A DNA stretch of 64,000 nucleotides from assembly GCA_030142905.1 (NCBI GenBank), contig JASJOG010000353.1, positions 62,001 to 126,000 on the forward strand, written 5' to 3'. Of the stretch, positions 39,165 to 51,960 are shown in pieces. The translations under genes and the position numbers were made by a program. Position 1 is the first letter of the stretch, and every line of letters starts with the position of its first letter. A model generated the notes under the pieces. It worked only from the letters and a program-made list of their open reading frames with translations, had not been told where the DNA came from and did not search any database. Source of the stretch: Heliopora coerulea. Its lineage: Eukaryota > Cnidaria > Anthozoa > Scleralcyonacea > Helioporidae.

Positions 39165-41370
39165 TTGAGAAAATACCCAGATGTATTCAAAGGTCTTGGT
39201 GTACTCGGTAAGCCCCTACACCTGGAAGTAGATGACATGGTCAAGCCTGTTCAAATACCACCTAGAAGAATACCCGAGGCTCTTTGGAAACCATTGAAAG
39301 ATCATCTAAGTGACCTCCAAGAACAGGATATTATCCAGCAAGTCATGGAACCCCACAGAATGGGTGAGCTAAATTGTAGTCAACAGGAAAAGCAAGAGGA
39401 AAATTCGTCTTTGTCTCGACCCACAGCCCCTAAACAAAGCCCTAAAGAGGTGCCATTATCCAATTCCTACAATCGAAGAAGTACTCCCAGACCTGACCAA
39501 CGTGATGGTATTCTTTAAGGTTGACTGCAAGAATGGGTACTGGCTGATCAAACTGGATCAACACTCCATTCAGCTGTTACAAATGGACCAGCATGCCTTT
39601 TGGAATCTCACCAGCAGGAGAAATATTCCAGAGGTCCCTAGACCAAGCCATCGAAGGGCTTGATGGGGTGAAGATGATAGCAGACAACATCCTGATTATT
39701 TAAAATGGAACGTCGACAGATGAAGCAGTCAAAGACCATGATGCCAAACTAGAAGCTCTGGTATCAAGGTGCCAAGAAAGAGGGATCAAGCTAAACAAGG
39801 AAAGATCGACCATAGGAAAACATCTATGGTGTACATTGGCCATTTGCTTACCATGGATGGAGTAAGAGCCAACCTGTCCAAGGTAGAAGCCATATTCCAG
39901 ATGACAAAACCCCAATATGTACAGGGCGTAAGGCAAATCCTGGGGATGACCAACTACCTTGCAAAGTTCCTTCTGAAATTGTCAGATATATCAGAGCTGC
40001 TGTGCTACCTGACAAGAAAAGACCAGGATTTTCACTGGTCAGAAGCCCATGACAAACCATTGGATGACATCAAAGCACTCGTATGAAGACCACCTCTGCT
40101 GAAATACTACAAGCCTGAGAAACCACTGCTGTTACAATGTGATACAAGCAAGAAAGGGTTGGGTGCATCACTGATGCAAGAAGGGTAACCAATTGCATAT
40201 GCCAGCAGAGCTCTAACAAATACAGAAACTAACTACACTCAAATCGAGAAACAGCTTTTGTCCATTGTTTTTGGGGTGAAATGATTCCATCAATACACGT
40301 ATGGAAGGTCCTCATGGATTCAGATCACAACCCTTTAGAAACAATCTTTGGCAAACTCAGGTTGCAGCACCAAGACTCCTACAGAAGATATTCATGTGCC
40401 TCCAATGATATAATATTGACATCCAATACAAAAAGGGATCAGAAATGCACCTTGCCAACACTCTCCACCAACATTTTGGTGAGGGTCAGCCAACAAGAAC
40501 AAAGTTCAAAGAAGAAATTGAGCAAGTCCCACTAATCGAATAAATCAATCAGCTGATAGCACTGGAAGGGCAGATGTCAAAACTAAAGGTTGAAAAAGAT
40601 AAGGATGAAATCCTACAGGAAGTTGAAGAAATCATCCAGGTTGGATGGCCAGACAACAAGAATGGACTGAGCCCCAGCATAATCAACAACTTCCATATCC
40701 AAAATTAATTGGTAGTATAGAGTGTCATCCTGCATGGCGACAGGGTACTCATTCCAAAATCCCTCAGAAGAGAAACCCTGGAAGATCTACACACTGCACA
40801 GCAAGGAGTAGAGTCAACCTCGAGAAGAGCACAGGAAAGTGTTTACTGGCCCAACATGAACAGTGATGTAAAAGAATATATTTCCAGGTGCAAAACATAC
40901 ACCATTTTTCCCCCTCGCCAGCAGAAAGAACCACCCTTAAACCACCAAATACCTAACTGGCTATGGGCCAAAATCGGCACATACATCTTTCATTTCAAAA
41001 AACAAAGAATATCTGGTGACGGTGGATTATTTTTCAAATTTATTTGAAGTAAATCGTCTGTGCAGCACAATGTCCGGAGCAGTCATAAAGGGACACATAG
41101 TGTGGTACGGGATACCAGATGAAATGGTATCTGACAACGGACCACAATACAATCCTGAAGAATTCCAAGTGTTGACACAAGCTTATGGATTTAGGCACAT
41201 GCACACTAGCCCACATCACCCTCAGTCCAATGGCAAGGCTGAATCAGCAGTGAAGCAAGCCAAGAACACCCTGCAAATGACAAGAGAGAGTGGCTCCGAT
41301 TATTATTTGACCCTACTCAACATTCAAAACACCCTGCAGGAAGGACACAACTCTAGCCCAGCTTAAAGGA
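39165..41370 (+). pseudogene. Gypsy pol relic (RT, RNase H, integrase)
   Basis: From 39165: MRKYPDVFKGLGVLGKPLHL, then VDCKNGYWLIKLDQHS (RT block), then VRQILGMTNYLAKFLLKLSD and LTRKDQDFHWSEAHDKPLDD (RT thumb to RNase H). Around 40.2-40.3 kb ASRALTNTETNYTQIEK gives the RNase H block in shifted frame. Integrase pieces: EYISRCKTYTIFPPRQQKEP (zinc-binding HHCC remnant), TVDYFSNLFEVN with the first catalytic Asp region, MVSDNGPQYNPEEF with the second, and SNGKAESAVKQAKNTLQ with the Glu. The three integrase acidic residues are recognisable but the frames are broken repeatedly. The YxDD box of RT is not intact. Confidence 0.7.
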
Positions 41371-42273
41371 TGATGAATCGATGCACAAAGACAACCCTCC
41401 CTACCTCTACAAACCTTCTGTAACCCCATGTTTCAGAAAACACAAACACAAACAATGCCAAAAACAACTTAAATAGCAACAGCACTACAACAAAGGAGCC
41501 AAAGTTAAAATCCTGCCATTTGATCTGGGAAAGAAGTGGATCTATGGAGAAATGAAAATGCATGTGTGACCCCGCTCACACAAAGTAGAAGCAAATTGCA
41601 GGATATACATCAGAAACTGTAAACACTTAGGGAAAAGCAAACTGACCCAGGATTCAGAAGCGTATGAAAACACATCAATGCCAGAAGCTGATCAAGCAAC
41701 TGACACTGAACTGCAGGGGACTCAGGAAGAACTGAAAGAGCCAAAACCTCATATGGAATTAGATGCGGAACCCACAGCACCACAAGAAGATAAGGGATAC
41801 TGAACACTCAGATGTGTGTTGAAAAGACCGGCCAGATTTGGAGAACACATAAGACAATGACCGTCCAAACATAGGATCTGCTTAAGTTGGAAATTATTGA
41901 AAAAAAAAAAAAAATTTCCACCTTTTGGTTATGTTATCCTGTCAAGGGCCCAACCACACTACTCTACAACGGGCCAGAACAATCTTGAATAGGATTTGTT
42001 TTTGTTGCATTACTGTAGGGAAGATGTTATGATAGGTGCTGTTACTATTAATTAAGTAGTAATTTATGAGTTTGTGTGGGATGCACTCTAGTATGATAAA
42101 CAGTGCTTGAAGTGTAAGATCTTGAATAGATTAAAAGAATATACATGCTTTCATCAAAAGGCTTTTATGTCTAGCGAGCAATTTTAAGGGGCAGAACTCT
42201 GTGAATCATGTGATTACATATGATTGACATAGCTTGCTTTAGATAACAGGATACGAGAGCAAACATTGCATGT

Positions 42274-44260
42274 TCAGCCATGACCTAGATTACTGAGAAT
42301 GTTTGAGATATCCTGCTTATGAGTCCCATGCTCGAGTTCTGCATGAGAGATTGAGATCGTCTTATATTCCTCAAGTCCCTTGTGTATGTGAGCTTTCCAT
42401 TCATCATGCTCATTAGCAAGGCTTTCCCAGCTCTCTGCATTAATCTGCATGTGTTGCAGGTTATCCTTGATGTTATCCTTAAATCTTTTCCTTAGCTTAT
42501 GCTGAAGATGCTTGCCCTCAGAAAACTCCCCATGAAAAATATGCTTAGGAAGCCTGTTATCTCCCATTCTCACTAAATGACCAGTCCACCTCATCTGAAT
42601 TTTAATTACAGGCATGGAGATACTTGCACTGCTAGCTTTCTGCAATACTTTGGTATCTGGTGTTAAATACTCCCATTTGATCCCCAAGAGGTGCCTAAGG
42701 CAATATTGGTGAAACCTTTCAAAAACCTTTATTGGATGTTGATACATCAAATTAACTAAAGTTAAAAGATCCATGTCTCAGAGGCATATAAAGGAGATGT
42801 CAGCATGCAAGTCTCGTACACAGCAAGCATGGTGATAATCGTGGTGTTCCAATCCCACCAAACTCTGTCTTCCAGATTCACAAATGCTACTGATGATGTC
42901 TTACTAATTTGTTCTTTGGTCTCGATGTCTAAGAAGCCATCACTAGCCAGAGTGGTACCTAGGTACACAAAACTCTTTGCAACTTTTGACCTAATTCCAT
43001 AAACATAAATGTCAAGCTCGACATATTCCTCACCAGGTGCTGGTGTGAACATTACCTTTGTTTTATCTAAGCTAACGGTCAATCCAAACCATTTACAGGT
43101 ATTTGCAAAACAATCTATATTGCCCTCAAGGGAATGTGCAACTAGGTCAGCATCATCAGCATAAAGAAGCTCCCTGACAAGACAGTCTGAGGTCTTTGAC
43201 TTTGCATTAAACCTCTGAAGATCAAATACTTTGCCTGTAGTACAAAAATGAATCATTACATCAAGGTTACAATCATTAAAAAAGGAGGATGGCAGAATGA
43301 TAGATTGAAAAAAGTGTTGAAGCAGGGATGTCACCTTGCTTCACGCTGTTGATGACAGATATTTGTTGAGAAAGCTGGCCATTGAAGTTGATTTGATCCT
43401 TCATATTGCGATGGATATGCCTAAACTTGTCAACAAAGCTTGGGGGCACCCAATTTTACCTAAGATTTTCCAGAGAGCATCATGATTGATGGTGTCAAAT
43501 GCCTATGTGAGATAAAAAAAGATTTGGTACAAAGGCATACGCTTTTCAATACACTTTTCCTGGAGTTGTCTAGTCATAAAGAATATTACCTCTCCCTGAT
43601 AAAAACCACATTGTGCCTCAGGAATGGCTTCAGGACAAACTAAATTAGTGAGCTGATTTAGAAGCAGTCTAGCAAAGACCTGGCCTACAGCCTCAAGAAG
43701 AGAAATGCCATGATAATCACTGCATTTGCCATTGGAGGCCTTACCTTTATACAGTGTGATAAGAATTGCATCTACCCAGTCTCCGGGGATGTGTGAACCA
43801 CACAGTTAAGGTCCTTACCAGAATGCAATCAAGACCAGGAGCTTTTCTAGTGTTAATTTGCTTAACACAGTTTATGGTTTCATCCAGAGAGTAAATGCAA
43901 TCATGCTGCGGAATGCTGTCAATAGCTGCATCATCTACTACTATTGAACTGGAGAAAAGATCAGTGAAGTGCTTAGTCCATCAATTCATGATTTTATCTG
44001 GAGTTATGAATGTGGTTGAAGAATCTTTCGACTTCGATGGGACCCAAAAGCTTGATGGAGCAGACTAGAAAGCTTCTTAGAATCCTTTCTATCATATGCA
44101 GATTGAACTTCTGCAGAAAGATCAAGCTACCATTGGTTCTTAATTTGGCAAAGTCTTGGCTGGACATTATGACATACATTGTGGTAATCAAATCTTCAGC
44201 CTCACTCCCTGTCAGTACAATTAAGTAACTTCTGATACAACACTATTATCATCGAACCAA
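42274..44260 (-). pseudogene. LINE reverse transcriptase relic (RTE-like)
   Basis: On the minus strand, upstream pieces at 44.2-43.4 kb read LGLKKTKHKAWFDDNS and AFDTINHDALWKILGKIGCP, the fingers-to-palm start of LINE RTs. The frame 43334-42762 holds the catalytic LLYADDADLVAHS and LTVSLDKTKVMFTPAPG, then KSFVYLGTTLASDG and LYASETWIF. The frame 42774-42274 gives the C-terminal region with RFHQYCLRHLLGIKWE, KIQMRWTGHLVRMGDNRLPK and ESWESLANEHDEWKAH. The catalytic YADD is intact, but stops and frameshifts break the protein. No 5' endonuclease or clear A-tail is visible. Confidence 0.75.
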
Positions 44261-44443
44261 GCCTTGTGCTTAGTCTTCTTGAGACCCAGCACATCCACAC
44301 TGGTGACAAAAACCATCTTAAAACTTTCCTGTGAACATATATACATATACCAAAACTGGAAACGAGCTATTGGCCAAAGGGCATACAGTGCTCAACACTT
44401 CAAGAGTAGAGCAGTATTGTAGAGTTAACTTAAAACGTCATCT

Positions 44444-44487
44444 GTTGCTACTCAGAGTTTCACACATCCATGTGATCATCAGGCAAC
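44444..44487 (-). ncRNA. Hammerhead ribozyme, second copy of second-type PLE
   Basis: Minus strand: stem I GTTGC (44487-44483) with GCAAC (44448-44444), CTGATGA (44482-44476), stem II CACA/TGTG, GAAA (44461-44458), mini stem III AC/GT and GTA (44451-44449). The core is complete and stem I pairs perfectly over 5 bp. It shares GAAACTCTGAGTAGC with the copy at 28037. Confidence 0.8.
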
Positions 44488-44816
44488 TGAGCAATAACAG
44501 TTTCAATTGCAATCACATATGTGACACATTATGTCATGCCTATGGAACGTTGTGTTTCTTCCTTCAGTAGTGAAAATCCATGGCCCTGAATTTAGTCTTG
44601 TCAGCACGTGGAGACAATTTTATCCCTTTTGTCCAATCATAAATCTTTGTCAGCTTTTACGAGTTGTAATTTATATTCTAAACATAAATTGCATTTTGCT
44701 GCCCCACTTTGGTATGCTGAAGACAACTCAAAATGGCCCAACTCATGGTAAACTTATGGTTGCTGGAGTTCAGTCTCAAAATGTGTTTAGATAGTTCTGT
44801 TTTATTCTTGTATTCC

Positions 44817-46540
44817 TCATTGTTGAAGGATTTCTGGTGGTTGCTGTATCGCTACTTGAAACCGTTTATTGTCATGCAATGTAAATATTTTTCCTCCATT
44901 ACTATAAGCTGAAACGTCCAGTTTATACACTATGTTGGTCACTAGGCAGTTTCCTTGCAGTGGACAATCATTCTTGTTCCTACAGCCACACGTTCTTACC
45001 TCCTCGCTCATAGGCTGCTGCTTCTTCTGAAGGATGCATGCATTGTGTTGGTTAGTGGTTGCTTTGATACTTCCCACACAACCATAACTGACTTTAATGA
45101 TGTTGCGATTAAATGTCTTGTGCAGCTTGCTTGTGGCCAGGAAATGATTGTTAAGTGTAAGGAATGCTCGTCTCTGATGTTTGTCTTCACACTCCTGCTA
45201 AATGGAGGGTTAAACCATATTACATTTCTTTGGGTTGGTTGGCTTACATTAGGGAAATATTAAAGATTGGGGTGGAAGTTAGTGCATTTAAGGGCTTTTT
45301 TATAAGTTGGAATAGCACATTGGAAGGATTCATTGGAGGAGAGTTGTGAGATTTGCCTGTTCATAGAGGCAGGGATTTGTCGAAGTATTGATGGTGGATG
45401 GTTAGAAAAACTGTGCACATAAAGGGGTTCATTATCAGTCTTTCTGTACGGATGGAATTTTCAAGTGGCGACGTTGAAGGTGATTTTGAGGAAATCGGTA
45501 ATTTTTTGGTTGGTTAGGGTTGCAATTCTTGTCCCGAAATATCCAAAAATGTTTATGAGGTCTTTTCTTGCCATATCTCCCAATCTCGTGGTTTTGTTCT
45601 TTAGTAGGGCCAGTAAGTCATTGCAGTGAAGACCTATATTTTTCCTACCGAATCTCAGATGAATAACTCAACTAATTTGTAAACCTCTCCCCTGTCATAG
45701 CTGCCCATCATTACATCAAATAAGGTGGTGTTATATTTTTTAATCCATGCTCTGTCCCCCACTGAATGATAATGACTTCCTTGTGCACTTTACAGTGGCT
45801 GTTTCCTGATCAGTGATCGCCGTGTGTGATTTGGCACAAGTGATCGATTTGTCAAGTAGGTTTTCTGTGATAGATGGATAAAAGTCAACAATATCAAAGG
45901 ATAGGAAGGTGTATTGTTATTTGTTCAGTATGCTGGGGAATTTTTCCATTCATTTACAGAGGTATGGGTATGAATGTTGTTATTGATGCAGTCCAGGATC
46001 ATTTTGATCATTTTGCTCACTTCACCAAGATCGCTTTTTTCCGAGTTGATCAATCTGCACGTCAGGTGGTTTTCAAAACTTTCTTTGTGGTCTTTCAGGG
46101 TAACAAAGGCCTATAATTTTGCCATGGTCTCAATCTGGTCACTGATCCCAAGCTTGCATTCAATTTCCTTTAATTTTTGGTTGATGTTGTCAACAATTTG
46201 TCATACATTTGTGTGTCCATTTTGTATGTTTCTCATTTTATCAGTGAAGGTCATAAGATTGTTTGATGCTTTCACTTTATTTAGGTCGTTGGATAGTGGT
46301 GTAAGGAAATGGTCATTAACATTTATGAACTTGATATTCTTGATCATATGGGTGACGTTGTCTTCAAAATCATTCATTTTGGTAAATTGTGGTGGGCAAC
46401 ACGTTGAGTGTAGTCCGAATTTAGGACTCAGATGAGAAAGGTACGTATGAATGAGTTGAAATGGATGTTGTTTTGATTCTGGTATTTCAAAAATTTCTCG
46501 AATTTGGCTTTTTTTTTTTTTTTTATTGGCTTGGTAAAAA
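44817..46540 (-). pseudogene. RT-like polyprotein relic of second-type PLE
   Basis: The minus strand at 46440-46201 reads FTKMNDFEDNVTHMIKNIKF and NVNDHFLTPLSNDLNKVKAS, aligning with PELKPFEEDVTRMLENIQFR of the 26.1 kb copy. Between 46.2 and 45.1 kb only scattered RT-like pieces remain. At 45077-44817, EEVRTCGCRNKNDCPLQGNC and LVTNIVYKLDVS form the cysteine-rich block that precedes the GIY-YIG-like tail. Many stops make it inactive. Confidence 0.6.
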
Positions 46541-46564
46541 AAGTTTTGGCATTTCAGCATTTTT

Positions 46565-46850
46565 TTTTGGTTTTTAAATTATTCAAAGGAAGTTTCTAAA
46601 AATACTTGTGTACGAAGTTAAGTATTGTTGCACAAGCTTGCATGAGAGAGAGGATCATCCAGTTTTATTTCTGGAAAATTAGGCTGCATAATTTTTAACC
46701 AATCATGAAGTTGAGAATACAATTAATGAAAACCCTTAGGCTATACTTGTCTTCACAGAGGTCCAGCCAGGTGCTTGGCATATAAATTTGAGCATTTGAA
46801 TTACCTGGCTTTGTCGTTGCCTTGGGTTGTGACCCACAAACTGCAAGTTG
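46565..46850. other. Short stretch between PLE relic and hAT relic
   Basis: No recognisable coding or RNA feature. It probably contains the left flank of the third hAT. Confidence 0.3.
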
Positions 46851-46854
46851 CACC

Positions 46855-48718
46855 TTGGAAAACCAAACATGTGATAAGTGAAATGAGTTCAAAATGGAAA
46901 GGATCATATAACAACAGAAGAAGATACAATAAGGCATGGGAAAACAAGCATTATTGGGTTACAAAAGGTTCAGACGGCAAGGAAAGCACACTTTGTAAAC
47001 TTTGCCATGTGTCCATTCAGCCAAGTGCAAAACACCTTCAGCAAGTTAAACTATCCACTACCATGAAGCCTCTTCAAGTTGCCCATGTCCAAAGAGTACA
47101 TGACAAAGTAAAGATCGCTGAAATTGAACTGGCCATTACAATGGCTTGCCACCCAGGAGTTCTGACAATCAATCACCTTGGGAAGATAATTTCAAGAAAT
47201 GCAGCTGGAAGCAAAATTGATCATGTTAAACTGCACTCAAATTTTAACCAAAGTTGTCACTCCAGCCCTGAAAGAATTGATAACTGATGTCAAAGGAAAG
47301 AAATTCGCCTTAACTCCCAAAAGAAGATTGTTACAGCATTTGTCAACTTAATTTCTGTGACACTACCATGTGTAGATGATCTGTTTGATGCCATTAAAGA
47401 TTGTCTTGTGGGAATTCAGCTCAGAATAGGACTGTTGGCTTTGGTAGTGATGGTGCCCAAGTTATGGTGGGTGAACACAATTCCGTTTGGTCAAGAATAG
47501 TTGCTGTTGCTCCAAACTGTATCAAGACAAAATGCATCTGCCACTTTTTAGCACTATGTGTGAAGCATGCCTTCAAGAAACTCCCCTCAAGCCTTGGATT
47601 TCTTCTGGCCGAGATTCCCAAAAGGTTCTCTAAAAGTATAGTACGAAGAGAAGATTTCGAGATGCTCTACAATGTCATGAATCCAGATAATGACCAGAAA
47701 GCATCTTTCACGGAATATTCTACCACAAGATGGCTGATGAGAGGGAAGGTTATATTCTGCATCTTGATGAATTAGGAGGAACTAAAGATCCACTTCACTA
47801 CAGCATAGCCAGTGAGTATCCAAGCTACACAGTACAAGGCACATATTTTATTCAGGAGATGCTTAATGATCCAATCAACTACCTGTATGTCCACTTTTTG
47901 TCACCTCTAATCAGAGTTTGACTGGGCAAATGCTTTCTTCCATGCCACTGATGCTGACCCCAAAGAAATGCACAAATAGCTTGCAGCACATAGCAACAGT
48001 CTGCATGGCAGAGTTTTCAATGGACAGGGCAATCCACTCCCAATAGAAGAAGTCGACTTTGGTGGAAAGTTTGAATTCAAAGCAAATAACTACATTTCTA
48101 CTCAGTCAAACAAACCAGATGCTGAGGCTAAAGTTTGTGAAATGAAGAAGCAGCGCCTGATGTTCCTCCTCCAACTTGTGGAACAAGTCAACATATATTT
48201 GCCTGCAACATGCAACCTTTTCAAGCGTCTGAGCACCTTGCATCCACACATGGTACTAGATGCCATAGCTAGAGCTTCTTTTAATCAACTGCCCCTTGCT
48301 CACCTGAGAGAATCTGAACACAACCTGACAGAGGAGCAATACAGAAAGATTTTGGATCGGGAGTGGAGAGGAGCCAGTTTTTAATGGAGCCATACCTGAA
48401 GACACTGCAAAATTTTTGTCTGGCATATTCCAGTTTCAAAATTCGCTTGGTCAGAGGCCGTTCCAGGAATTAGCAACGTATGCACTAAATTGTATAACCA
48501 GCCCTGTCAGCAACACTGTAGTCGAAAGAATATTTTCACTGGTTACATCAGTCAAATGTAAGGAGCGGAATCGGCTGGGGTTAGAGGTACCAAACCCTCT
48601 AGTTAAAATTCACAGCACATTGTATTTTAGCGAGAAATGCTGTGTGAATATAGCAAAGAATTACACAGCCAACACAAATAAATTACAGAACTTTGTCAAA
48701 AGCCCAAAACTCAAGTGA
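46855..48718 (+). pseudogene. hAT transposase relic (third hAT)
   Basis: A plus-strand series begins with KAWENKHYWVTKGSDGKEST and LCKLCHVSIQPSAKHLQQV, a BED-type zinc finger that binds the element's ends. KVKIAEIELAITMACHPGVL and FGSDGAQVMVGEHNSVW (RNase H-fold aspartate context), KCICHFLALCVKHAFKKLPS and FTEYSTTRWLMRG follow. The C-terminal part, 48416-48718, has PFQELATYALNCITSPVSNT and VVERIFSLVTSVKCKERNRL, the hAT dimerisation domain. Frames change many times, so it is inactive. The right terminal repeat may lie at 49107-49126. Confidence 0.7.
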
Positions 48719-49106
48719 TGGATGGTGTAATTTTTTCTTGTATTATATTGCATATAAATTTGTGTAATTTTACTAATTTGGTAAATTGACTATATGGTTG
48801 CATGAACATTGGAAGAACATTTCTTCGAACATTTGAATGAACTCAGTTCATGACACTTATATTTGCATTTTGTTACTGATAATTGAAGACTTTTTAGTTA
48901 GAGTAATGTGTATATAATTTAGATTGATATATATTGTACAAAGTTTAGTACATGGAAACAATAAACCTCGCAGAATATTTGTTGGCTCTTTGACTTTTTA
49001 TGGCTTAATTACCAAAACATTGAGTAAGTTTGGGTTTTTCTCAATTGTAATTATTTGGCTTATTTTGGCTTTTTTTTTTACGAATGGTTTTTGGCATTGA
49101 GCATGT
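48719..49106. other. Untranslated 3' part of third hAT
   Basis: AT-rich sequence behind the dimerisation domain with AATAAA at about 48959-48964, a possible polyadenylation signal. No other feature is seen. Confidence 0.4.
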
Positions 49107-49126
49107 GCAGCAGTCTAGCAACCCTG
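49107..49126 (-). repeat. Candidate right terminal repeat of third hAT
   Basis: Read inverted, it is CAGGGTTGCTAGACTGCTGC, which has the CAGGGTTGCTAGAC form I know from hAT ends. I could not find its partner on the left, so the element end is provisional. Confidence 0.4.
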
Positions 49127-49379
49127 GGCCTTGCTAATTGGTGCTTTTTTCTGGACAACGATGTTCTGACTCATTTTGTGCTGGTTTTCTCACCCTTTTT
49201 TTGTCCAGGAACAGTGTGATGAAATACCATGCCATTTACTGTAGTTACCAAACCTTACTTAGGTTACTGAGATCCATATTGAAGCAAATCGATTTGGTCT
49301 TGTTCTTTATTCCCTTGTATGGCTCTCTTGCAAAGTGTTTACATCATTCGAACAGTGAAGTCAGTAAATGATATATGAC

Positions 49380-50560
49380 TGGAAAACAAAATGGCTTTGT
49401 TGGTGCTTGCAGCTGGTTTCAGTTTTGGGGGACATCTTAGTTAATGAAAAATTTGTGACTTGAAAGGACAGTTCTAAAACTCATCTCTTTTGGAATAGGC
49501 ATTGGCCAACTGTTCACTTTCTGTATCAACACTTTGACTTGGTTCTTTCTCATGAATATGAACAAAGGACATTCGGGGAACTTGCTTGTTGCCAGGACAT
49601 TTGCCAAGCGACTGAGTGTAAACAACATTTCTTGCTGAAGTTGAATCGATGCTGGTTTGTATTAATCGAGACTTTTCACATTCTGGTAATCACTTAGCTG
49701 AGCTACACAATCACAGGTATGTTTGAATCTAGTAGTTTTAAGCAGCTTTCAATAATGGCTTCCCAACTTTGTTCTTCCCTAAGGAAGACTTCTTGGTTCA
49801 AATATCACCTGGATTTTGCTGGTGTTTAATGGCATAGCAGAATGCAGATTCAGGTTAATTTATCCCTATAGGGCAATGGCTTTTGAATATTCTGTAGTAC
49901 TTATCTGGACTTTGTTCATAGTCAATTGTTTGAGAAGTGGGATAAAAGACTCGGCATCCTGAAGACCTGTCCAGGGCCAACAGTCTTTGGAGCTTTTCTC
50001 TGCTTTCCACATAAAAATTTCATTGCCTTTTTCAGGATTGTTTCCATATGAAATGTTACCCTACTGAAGCCATTGGTATTTATTTCTGGCTCGTACACAA
50101 GAATGCAAGGGAAACAGCCACCAGGAAACATGCTGAAAAGCTATTTATCTTTGGTGATCATACTATCCTTCAGAGAAAATGTTGTCTGGTTCAGTCTTTC
50201 ACACTTCTTGGGTGGCTTGTGGATGATTACCTGTTTACCGTGTTCAACCAGTAATGCCGTCATGAGGATTTAAAACCTAAAGAAATTTTAAAAGGTGAAA
50301 GCCCTCTTCTTTCTGTAATTTCATTATGGAACCCTTTGGTTGAAGTGCTGTTGAATGCTTGTACACTACACTATTTTTCTCTTGTACAAAAGTTTTACAG
50401 TGGAAAAAAGTACATCTTTTACTTCCCTCTACTCATCCTTCTTTCAAAAAAAACTTGCATTAGGTTTGCTTGTATTTTATTGTGTGTTTTGTATTTTCCC
50501 ATTTTTGGTCAGCAATAAAAATGCAGAACTTGTTCATGTTTTCTCTGTTCCATCTTCATC
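49380..50560 (+). repeat. Old diverged duplication, unit A
   Basis: Shares spaced similar phrases with 51240-51960, such as CTTAGCTGAGCTACACAATC against CTTAGCTGTGCTATATAAGTC, the following CACAGGTATGT, and TTTCAATAATGGCTTCCCAA against TTTGAAAATAGCTTTCCAAC. No coding domain is recognised. Confidence 0.5.
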
Positions 50561-51239
50561 ACCAAAGTCTTGTACCTCCAGATGAATACTTAGCATAAAT
50601 CTTCTTCATAGCATCTCTTAGACATTTGTAACCAACTTTGTGACGATGTAGAATTTATCAATTTTTTAAGTCAATACAAAATATCAAAAAAATATTTATC
50701 ATGAGAACTGAACAACTTGATACAAACATCCATTAATTAATAGTAGAAATATCAGAATGAATCTTTTATCATTTGTTAAATCGTCAAAGGTATTCTCACC
50801 AAACATTTTGCTTTAATAAACCATAATTGATATCTTAAACATAAATATGATGACAAGCAGTTCAAATATAAAATAATGTCCAGTTTGGGTTGTTAATATT
50901 TGAGGCCAAATGTTCTTTTTCTTTTACTGCATTACCACTTCCAGTTATAGTAAGGACGATTTGTCTTTTAACAATTTCGAAAGATTCTTGAGAGATACGT
51001 TGGAAGGGTGGGCAATAGTTTGTTGCATACACATAATTCAAGTTAACTTTTTTGTTCAGAAACTGGACCTGATGTTCACTTGTTTGGAAACAAGCATTTT
51101 TCTACTTGTGCAGTGCGAGGGTACTAATCTTGGCATGCATGGAGTCCATTTACAGGTGTTGTGACTTGGGTGAAAAATTCTGCAATGTCTATGTGTGTTT
51201 GTATACAGGTATATATCTGTGGATTTCACACACTTATTG
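50561..51239. other. No recognisable feature between duplication units
   Basis: AT-rich sequence without a coding motif or RNA gene that I recognise. Confidence 0.4.
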
Positions 51240-51960
51240 CCTGGCAGTTGTGGTTGGTTTAATGTTTTGAGGCCATCTTGGTTACTGGACAATTCATGAT
51301 TCAGATGTTGAAAGACGAGTTTTCAAACTTGGTTCCAGAGAATTTGCCTGACTTATTACTTTTTGTAGCAAAGCTTTGAGTTGCTTCTTCCTGATGAATT
51401 TCAACAAAAGCTAGGCATAAGGGAACTTGAGCTCGCACTTGTTACCTCAACATTTGCTGAGCAGCTTGTTGTTTATGACATTCTGATTTGTATGAGTTGG
51501 GACTTTTATGTCCTGTTAGCCACGCACTTAGCTGTGCTATATAAGTCACAGGTATGTATAAATCAAGAAGCCTTGAAAATACAGGTTTTGCAATCAGAAT
51601 GGTTCATTATTTTCCTTGCAGGCCATTGTTTGAAGCAGCTTTTGAAAATAGCTTTCCAACATCATTCTTCTCTAAGGGACACTTCTTGTACCAAATATGA
51701 TCTCCTTTCTAATATTTGAGCAGCAACTGCTTTGTTCTGTATTTTAGAATTTATCTAGAAAGGTTAAACTCACATTCATTCAGCAAATTTGCCTTTGAAC
51801 CCTTTCAAGGTGTGGATTTATACACTTTGTCGTGTTTCTTTTTTACTTCCTCAAAAAAAAACCTAAGTAGAAGGTTTAACTATGGAAAAGCTATGTTTTT
51901 TACTTCTCACTGCTCATTCTTCTTTCAACAAAAGTTTTAGCATGTTTGGTTTCTCAGTAA
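51240..51960 (+). repeat. Old diverged duplication, unit B
   Basis: Shorter, diverged counterpart of 49380-50560 in the same orientation. The end matches the TTTTACTTC-CTCATTCTTCTTTCAA region of unit A near 50.42-50.45 kb. Confidence 0.5.

Larger units (their letters stand above)
37880..42030 (+). mobile_element. Decayed Gypsy-type LTR retrotransposon
   Basis: Gag-like and pol-like pieces follow each other on the plus strand: gag with zinc knuckle (about 38.0-38.7 kb), RT and RNase H (39.16-40.5 kb) and integrase (about 40.9-41.37 kb). No pair of LTRs is visible. A purine-rich stretch and a TGTTATGATAGG-like start near 42027 could mark the 3' LTR, but no second copy supports it. Confidence 0.65.
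44340..46560 (-). mobile_element. Second-type Penelope-like element, minus strand copy
   Basis: A more decayed relative of the 25.8-28.2 kb element. On the minus strand it shows the N-terminal block near 46.4-46.2 kb, the cysteine-rich block near 45.0 kb, and at the 3' end a hammerhead (44444-44487) followed by a terminal sequence (TTGAGCACTGTATGCC) similar to the other copy's terminal repeat. An upstream terminal repeat is not recognised. Confidence 0.6.

Noticed and set aside
42027..42180. 3' LTR of the plus-strand Gypsy relic
   Set aside because: Only a plausible start and position; no second copy found upstream, so not annotated as an LTR.
45974..46435. 153-codon plus-strand open frame
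   Set aside because: Antisense shadow of the minus-strand PLE relic, which has recognisable PLE blocks.
46490..46580. Left end of the third hAT (T-rich GGCTTTT region)
   Set aside because: Looks vaguely like the right end but in the wrong orientation and without the terminal CAGGGTTGC.
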